Shown piece by piece: positions 59,291 to 64,000 of a stretch of 64,000 bases of DNA (the stretch's first letter is position 1; the number at the start of each line of letters is the position of its first letter). Below the pieces are notes generated by a model that was not told the DNA's origin, did no database searches, and was given only the letters and a program-made list of their open reading frames with translations. The translations under genes were made by a program, and so were the position numbers. Source of the stretch: CAYUPI01 sp964446585 (lineage in GTDB: Bacteria > Verrucomicrobiota > Verrucomicrobiia > Limisphaerales > UBA8199); contig CAYUPI010000005.1 in NCBI GenBank assembly GCA_964446585.1, positions 62,001-126,000 of the forward strand, given 5' to 3'.

Positions 59291-60822
59291 AATCGACGGG
59301 CACGGTTTACTTAGTCGGCGCGGGCCCAGGAGACGCAGGATTGCTGACGTTGCGCGGTGCAGAATTGCTGGCTCGCGCCGAGGTGGTGGTCTATGACGCG
59401 CTGGTGAATCCCGAGTTGCTGAGACTGGCGCCGAGGTCGGCCGAGATCATTTACGGGGGAAAGCGGGGCGGACAACAGACAATCCCGCAGAATGAGCTTA
59501 ATCAACTGCTCATCGCCAAGGCGAAGCACGGCAAGACCGTCGTCCGGCTCAAGGGCGGCGATCCTTACGTGTTTGGCCGCGGCGGCGAGGAAGCCGAGCA
59601 ACTCGCTGACGGCGGTGTTGATTTCGAGGTTGTGCCCGGCGTCTCTTCGTTTGTGGCGGTGCCCAACTACGCCGGCGTGCCGCTCACGCATCGCGATTTC
59701 TGTTCGCGATTGACCCTGATCACCGGCCACGAGGATCCCGCCAAAGAAGCTTCAACCATCGATTGGGCGCATGTGGCAAAAACTCCCGGCACCAAAGTCA
59801 TCATGATGGGCACTGACCGCATCGGCCAAATCGCGGCGACGCTCATCGCCGGCGGCACGCCCGCGGAGACTCCCATCGCGATGGTCCGCTGGGGCACCAC
59901 CGGACGCCAGCAATCCATTGACGGCACGCTGGCGAACATCGCCGAGGTCGCGTCCAGGGAAAAAATCGCTCCACCGACGGTGGCCGTGGTGGGTGAGGTG
60001 GTGAAGTTGCGTAGCAAATTGAACTGGTTCGAGCGCCGGCCGCTCTTTGGCCAGCGGGTGGTCGTTACTCGCTCGCTTGGCCAGGCGGGGCAGCTTGCGC
60101 GGCGGCTGCAGGAATGCGGCGCTGAGGTACTCGAAGTGCCCACGATCAAATTCGAGCCCCCCACGCGGCGGACGGACGTTGTGGACGCCCTGCTCGAACT
60201 GAATGCGTATGACTGGCTCATGTTCACCAGCCCGAACGGAGTCTCGACATTTTTCGAGTACTTTTTTCGCCAGTTCCATGATCTGCGCGACCTCGGCGGA
60301 GCTCGGATTGCCGCGGTCGGCCCGGCCACGGCCAACAAATTGAAGGAGCTGCACCTGCAAGTGGATTTGATGCCTGATGAAGCGATCGGCTCGGCCGTGG
60401 CCGAGGCCTTCACGCAATACCAGACCATTGACAACCTCAAGATCTGCCTGTTGCGCGCCGAGGTGGCGAATCGCGAATTGCCGGCCGCCCTCGAGGCGCT
60501 GGGGGCGATTGTCGATGACATCGCCTGTTACAAGACCGTTCCAGAAAGGGAGGACGTTACAGGCGCCGCCACTAAATTGGCGGAGACCGGCGCGGACTGG
60601 GTCACCTTCACCAGCGGCTCGACGGTCGAGCAGTTCCACGAGCGATTTGACTTGTCCGCGTTGCGCGCCAGGTTTCCGCACATGAAGCTGGCTTCCATCG
60701 GCCCGGAGACTTCCAAAGCGCTGGCCGCGCTCGGGCTCAAGCCCACCGTCGAAGCCAAGCAGCACACGATGGATGGGTTGGTCGGGGCGCTGCTGGCGGC
60801 GAACAAGTCCAAACCCAGATGA
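59287..60822 (+). CDS. cobA-hemD: Uroporphyrinogen-III C-methyltransferase/uroporphyrinogen-III synthase fusion
   Basis: 511 residues, two enzymes in one chain. Residues 1-245 are the SUMT (CobA) methylase: VYLVGAGPGDAGLLTLRGAELL, VVRLKGGDPYVFGRGGEEAE, PGVSSFVAVPNYAGVPLTHRD. Residues 260-505 are uroporphyrinogen-III synthase (HemD): GQRVVVTRSLGQAGQLARRLQ, MFTSPNGVSTFFEYF, and DWVTFTSGSTVEQFHERF. The fusion closes the ring and then diverts product to siroheme or cobalamin. It is coupled to hemC by a four-base overlap. Such fusions are known in Clostridia, Planctomycetes and Verrucomicrobia. Confidence 0.95.
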   Translation: MKSTGTVYLVGAGPGDAGLLTLRGAELLARAEVVVYDALVNPELLRLAPRSAEIIYGGKRGGQQTIPQNELNQLLIAKAKHGKTVVRLKGGDPYVFGRGGEEAEQLADGGVDFEVVPGVSSFVAVPNYAGVPLTHRDFCSRLTLITGHEDPAKEASTIDWAHVAKTPGTKVIMMGTDRIGQIAATLIAGGTPAETPIAMVRWGTTGRQQSIDGTLANIAEVASREKIAPPTVAVVGEVVKLRSKLNWFERRPLFGQRVVVTRSLGQAGQLARRLQECGAEVLEVPTIKFEPPTRRTDVVDALLELNAYDWLMFTSPNGVSTFFEYFFRQFHDLRDLGGARIAAVGPATANKLKELHLQVDLMPDEAIGSAVAEAFTQYQTIDNLKICLLRAEVANRELPAALEALGAIVDDIACYKTVPEREDVTGAATKLAETGADWVTFTSGSTVEQFHERFDLSALRARFPHMKLASIGPETSKALAALGLKPTVEAKQHTMDGLVGALLAANKSKPR

Positions 60823-60852
60823 CTGGAAGCGGAAACGTGTAACCGCGCGGAC

Positions 60853-61965
60853 GTGCAAACCGCCGATTTCGATTTCGTCCTGCCGCCGGAATTGATCGCG
60901 CAAATCCCCGCGCCCTGCCGCGACCAATCCCGGCTGCTCGTGCTCCACCGCGCGTCCGGCCAGATCGAGCATCAGCAGTTCCGGGATCTCCTCCATTACT
61001 TTCGCCCGGGCGATGTGTTGGTGCTGAACAATTCCCGAGTCATCCCGGCCCGCTTGCGTGGCGTCAACCTCCACACCGGCGGACAATTCGAAATTCTGTT
61101 GCTGGAGGAAAATGCCACGAACGATTGGTGGGTCATGCTGCGGCCGGGCAAGCGGGCCCGAGTTGGGACGCAAATCGTCCTGCGCGAGCGAAGCGACCGC
61201 CTGGGACTAATGCACGCCACAGTGGTCGAGACCAACGCCGAAGGCCATCGTCGCTTGCGTTTCCGTGGCGCACCGAACATCGCGGACATGCTCGATCAGC
61301 TCGGCGAAGTTCCACTGCCGCCCTACATCACCCGAGCCGACTTGAGCCCATTAGAGACAGATCGCGAACGATATCAGACCGTGTTCGCGCAAACGAGAGG
61401 CTCGGTCGCCGCGCCCACCGCCGGGCTCCACTTTACCGAAGAGCTGCTGGAGGAAATCCGCTCGCGCGGGGTGGGCGTTGGCTTTGTCACCCTGCACGTC
61501 GGCCTGGGCACTTTCGCGCCCGTAAAAACCCAGACCGTCGAGGCCCACCGGATGCATTCGGAGCGGTTCGAGGTCAGCGCAGAAACCGCCCACGCTATCA
61601 ACGATGCCAAAGCCGCTGGCCGCCGCGTCATCGCCGTCGGCACTACATCTGTTCGTGTCCTCGAAACGCTCGCTCGTCGTCGCGGCGAATCAGTCCAGGC
61701 GAATCCATCGCTCCACCACTCCATTTCTGCTGCTGCTTCTTCTTCGACGACCCGCATTTTCATTTATCCGCCTTACGATTTCAAGATTGTGGGCGCGCTG
61801 CTCACGAATTTTCATCTCCCGAGATCCACTCTATTGATGCTCGCCAGCGCCTTCGCCGCTCCCAATGGAAGCCGCGGACGGGAGCTCATTTTGTCAGCTT
61901 ATGCCGAAGCCATCTGTCATCGATATAGGTTCTTCAGTTACGGCGATGCGATGCTGATCCTCTAA
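60853..61965 (+). CDS. queA: S-adenosylmethionine:tRNA ribosyltransferase-isomerase
   Basis: 370 residues, starting GTG 60853 (MQTADFDFVLPPELIAQIPA). It transfers and isomerises the ribosyl part of SAM to make epoxyqueuosine in tRNA. Family motifs: PCRDQSRLLVLHR, DVLVLNNSRVIPARL, AAPTAGLHFTEELLEEIRSRGV, VTLHVGLGTFAPVKT, HRMHSERFEVS, VGTTSVRVLE and TNFHLPRSTLLMLASAFA. It follows the heme genes by 30 bases and may be co-transcribed. A family-C palindrome lies 6 bases after its stop. Confidence 0.96.
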   Translation: MQTADFDFVLPPELIAQIPAPCRDQSRLLVLHRASGQIEHQQFRDLLHYFRPGDVLVLNNSRVIPARLRGVNLHTGGQFEILLLEENATNDWWVMLRPGKRARVGTQIVLRERSDRLGLMHATVVETNAEGHRRLRFRGAPNIADMLDQLGEVPLPPYITRADLSPLETDRERYQTVFAQTRGSVAAPTAGLHFTEELLEEIRSRGVGVGFVTLHVGLGTFAPVKTQTVEAHRMHSERFEVSAETAHAINDAKAAGRRVIAVGTTSVRVLETLARRRGESVQANPSLHHSISAAASSSTTRIFIYPPYDFKIVGALLTNFHLPRSTLLMLASAFAAPNGSRGRELILSAYAEAICHRYRFFSYGDAMLIL

Positions 61966-61971
61966 GTGAGA

Positions 61972-62059
61972 TGTAGGAGCCGACGTAAGGAGGCTCTGAT
62001 CGAAAAATTCAAAATCCAAGATCCAACTTGGTCAGAGCCTCCTTACGTCGGCTCCTACA
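61972..62059. repeat. REP-like palindrome, family C copy 3 (28-bp perfect arms)
   Basis: Arms 61972-61999 and 62032-62059 are perfect reverse complements (outer core TGTAGGAGCCGACGTAAGGA). It lies between convergent queA and the SRPBCC gene. The right arm supplies that gene's last codons and TGA. Confidence 0.95.
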
Positions 62060-62538
62060 GCTTTAACAAATGCTGTCAACCGGCTGCCTGTCGTCAGAAA
62101 ATGGTTCAGTTCCTTTTCCCACGCCTGCATAAAGTCGCAATAATATTCAGTCGTGAAATTCGCCACGAATTGATCGCCCGCCGGCCCGAGGCTCGTGTGG
62201 GTGTAGGTCACATCCGCCAGGCACTCCCTGCCATCCCCGGAAAGCTGAATGCTCAACCGGCATGCGGTCACGCCGGGTGTTATTTTTAGCATCTCGACAA
62301 ATAAATTTTCCGGTTCGTGGCGCGTGATATACCAGATTGCGTTGGCCGGCTCAGCGGGCGTGATAAAAACGCAGTCACGCTCGCCCACCCCGGACGAGCT
62401 GATGACCAGCTCCGGCAACCAGCCGGTCGCCCATTCAGCTTCTCGCACCGGGCACAACAGAGGGAAGACCCTTGCCGGCTCGGCCTGTAGCCGCTGGCGG
62501 TAGCTGTGCGTGATTCTATTTGGCTGCACGATGCGCAT
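62032..62538 (-). CDS. SRPBCC (START/polyketide cyclase-like) domain protein
   Basis: 168 residues from ATG 62538. Pattern of a small ligand-binding helix-grip fold: HSYRQRLQAEPARVFPLLCPVREAEWATGW near the start, then WYITRHEPENLFVEMLKITPGVTACRLSIQLSGDG, ADVTYTHTSLGPAGDQFVANFT, and a long C-terminal helix EYYCDFMQAWEKELNHFL. The ligand is unknown. The last eight residues (VGADVRRL) and the stop are encoded by the right arm of the palindrome at 61972-62059, so the original C-terminus has been replaced or extended. Confidence 0.75.
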   Translation of the reverse strand: MRIVQPNRITHSYRQRLQAEPARVFPLLCPVREAEWATGWLPELVISSSGVGERDCVFITPAEPANAIWYITRHEPENLFVEMLKITPGVTACRLSIQLSGDGRECLADVTYTHTSLGPAGDQFVANFTTEYYCDFMQAWEKELNHFLTTGSRLTAFVKAVGADVRRL

Positions 62539-62577
62539 CGGAGCAATTGACGGAGGAATTGCTGCCTCCGCAAGACT

Positions 62578-63096
62578 TTAACGCCCGCTACTCCGGCGTC
62601 GCAGAGGAGCTGTGAACCGCGCGCGGCGTTTCATCGGCCGGCTGGCTGCGGAAACAATCGGGAGCAATTCAAGGACATGCGTTGTCTCTGCCTCCGAACT
62701 GATGCGCCGGAAGCCGAGTGCTTCGAAAAACTTGCCGCCCGCATCTGTGCGAACGCGCAAGCGCTTGAAACGGTCGCGGGCGCTGTCAACCACGGCTTCC
62801 AGCAGCGCGCGTCCGACGCCGCCGCGCCGATGGGCTCGCGCAACGTAGAGCCGTCGAACTCGACCGATGTCCGGGTCGCGTGTGTAGGGATCACGATTCA
62901 GGCCACAGACGCCCACCATCTGGCCGCCGGACACAGCGAGAAACAATGCCTCGCCGGGCGCGCTGAACCGATTAGCGCCGGAAACCCACTCCGCGCACAA
63001 ACGCTCGACGAATTTGTAACCCTCGCGCAAGCTCTCGACTCGCAGCTCCTTCAGCGCGTCTAAATCGAGTTCCTTAATTCTGATAATCGAGGCCAT
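62578..63096 (-). CDS. GNAT-family N-acetyltransferase
   Basis: 172 residues from ATG 63096 (MASIIRIKELDLDALKELR). The acetyl-CoA signature is VRRLYVARAHRRGGVGRALLEAVVDSA (R/Q-x-x-G-x-G/A). LFLAVSGGQMVGVCGLNRDP precedes it, and the C-terminal strand FFEALGFRRISSEAETTHVL follows. The tail (PMKRRARFTAPLRRRSSGR) is basic. Substrate unknown. The start overlaps the end of the propeller gene by 23 bases. Confidence 0.85.
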   Translation of the reverse strand: MASIIRIKELDLDALKELRVESLREGYKFVERLCAEWVSGANRFSAPGEALFLAVSGGQMVGVCGLNRDPYTRDPDIGRVRRLYVARAHRRGGVGRALLEAVVDSARDRFKRLRVRTDAGGKFFEALGFRRISSEAETTHVLELLPIVSAASRPMKRRARFTAPLRRRSSGR

Positions 63097-64000
63097 GCAG
63101 CCGAGCGCGAACAGATGCTGCCGCGCGCCAACGCGCCAGTGGACTATCCGGCGGAGGATCGCGACCGCTCCAGGCCGCCTTCCCAATCGGATGGCCGCCA
63201 TCAGAGCCGCCCCCTTCCGCGATGCAATAAAGAAACCGCTCGCCGCGCAGATAGAATTCGCGACCCGCGAGGGCTGGAGACGCGCTGAAAGAATCGTCCA
63301 ATTTGTTCACGGCCAGCGTGGCGTTTTCGCTGTCGTGGCGGATGACGACGGTGACGCCATCCCGGCCGGTGACGTAGATTCGTCCCGCCGCGCCGACCGG
63401 CGAAGCGAAAATGAAATCGTTGATGCCTTCAAGTCGAAGCGCTTCGCCCCGCGGTTTTCCGGTCCTGGGTTCGAGACGCGAGAGAACGTTCTGATTGTGC
63501 CGCAGGAAATACAGCGTCTCATCGTAGAGCAACGGCGAAGATACGTACGGCGTCATGCGATTGAGTTTCCACAAGACATTGGTGGTGCCCGTGATGTCGC
63601 CTTTCGCGCCGGCGAGGCGGATGGCCAGCATCGCCTGCGAATAATAGCTGTTCCCCGTGATGACCACGCCGTCGGAATACACCGGCGAGGACACGACGTT
63701 GTCCGTCAGGCCGGCGCATTCCCAAAGCTGCGCGCCCGTGGCGAAGTCGTAGCCGCGCACGCGCTTCGTCGCGCTGACGATCACCTGCGGCTTGCCCGCG
63801 TGTTCGACCACGAGCGGCGTGGACCATGAAGTCTTTTCGTCGCGCGGAACTTTCCAGAGTTGTTTGCCTGTGCGTTTGTCAAACGCGTAGAGGAACGAGT
63901 CGCCTTCCTGATCCCAGCAAACGATGAGCGTATCGCCGTGCAGCACGGGCGAACTGCCTTCGCCGTGCGCGTGCAACGTGTGCATCCGGCCGAGGTCCTT
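63074..64000 (-). CDS. PQQ-like beta-propeller protein, N-terminus beyond the right edge
   Basis: 309 codons remain open to the edge with no stop. Beta-propeller blades of the PQQ/BamB type are visible: SSPVLHGDTLIVCWDQEGDSFLYAFDKRTGKQLWKVPRD, VSATKRVRGYDFATGAQLWECAGLTDNVVSSPVYSDGVVI, FYLRGERFLYCIAEG. The W-K-x-x and ATG/RTGKQLW repeats define each blade. Exported dehydrogenase-like proteins of this type are numerous in Verrucomicrobia and Planctomycetes and often have no enzyme activity assigned. The last 45 residues after FLYCIAEG are Pro/Arg/Gly-rich and overlap the GNAT gene, so they may be an extension from loss of an earlier stop. Confidence 0.85.
   Translation of the reverse strand, partial: KDLGRMHTLHAHGEGSSPVLHGDTLIVCWDQEGDSFLYAFDKRTGKQLWKVPRDEKTSWSTPLVVEHAGKPQVIVSATKRVRGYDFATGAQLWECAGLTDNVVSSPVYSDGVVITGNSYYSQAMLAIRLAGAKGDITGTTNVLWKLNRMTPYVSSPLLYDETLYFLRHNQNVLSRLEPRTGKPRGEALRLEGINDFIFASPVGAAGRIYVTGRDGVTVVIRHDSENATLAVNKLDDSFSASPALAGREFYLRGERFLYCIAEGGGSDGGHPIGKAAWSGRDPPPDSPLARWRAAASVRARLHGLDYQN

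Overview
The window looks like a chromosomal stretch of a soil or freshwater verrucomicrobial bacterium (Pedosphaera-like). This is inference. The clues are a prepilin-type protein with an H-x9-DG C-terminus, tandem ABC-2 permeases of a type typical of that phylum, a RAYT-type transposase, and very many short palindromic and micro-tandem repeats between and inside genes. No 16S rRNA or other phylogenetic marker RNA is present. GC is high and coding density is ordinary. One tRNA, tRNA-Phe(GAA), was found.

Layout. 1-4.2 kb: valS (cut by the left edge) and cimA on the minus strand. 4.4-10.9 kb: a prepilin-like protein, a RAYT transposase broken by one stop codon with a perfect palindrome at its 3' end, a Tat-exported protein, a complete group II intron with maturase, and a cysteine-synthase-like enzyme. 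10.9-20 kb: sulfurtransferase, dicarboxylate symporter, gamma-glutamyltransferase, a Tyr/His-rich secreted protein, metG and a CLC channel with CBS domains. 19.7-26.1 kb: a tight minus-strand cluster of rRNA methyltransferase, DUF2723 membrane protein with TPRs, GT4 glycosyltransferase and WecA-like transferase, pointing to envelope polysaccharide or glycoprotein synthesis. 26.2-34 kb: small secreted protein, Uma2 nuclease-like protein, uvrA and recN (divergent), lnt. 34-45.4 kb: HAD-UbiA fusion divergent from a GT-C-like membrane protein, aldo/keto reductase, thpR, a MurQ/GCKR-like SIS protein, frr, ftsB-like, a Yip1 protein, mnmE, a decayed DUF433/DUF5615 toxin-antitoxin pair, tRNA-Phe. 45.5-55.7 kb: coiled-coil secreted protein, sugar ABC transporter operon, arsC, a second gamma-glutamyltransferase, two tandem ABC-2 permeases. 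55.7-64 kb: hemX-like, hemA, hemC, a cobA-hemD fusion and queA, then SRPBCC, GNAT and a PQQ-propeller protein cut by the right edge.

The most unusual content is the repeats. At least ten families are visible: long perfect inverted repeats (REP/MITE-like) and arrays of 6-, 7- and 8-base units. They occur in intergenic gaps, across the stop codons of neighbouring genes (RAYT, recN, an ABC-2 permease, an SRPBCC protein, the hemX tail), and as in-frame insertions inside conserved housekeeping enzymes (ValS, MetG, MnmE, perhaps HemC). At 42.8-43.1 kb one palindrome is interrupted by another, with a 3-base direct duplication at the junctions. The group II intron sits immediately 3' of a hairpin belonging to one of the palindrome families.
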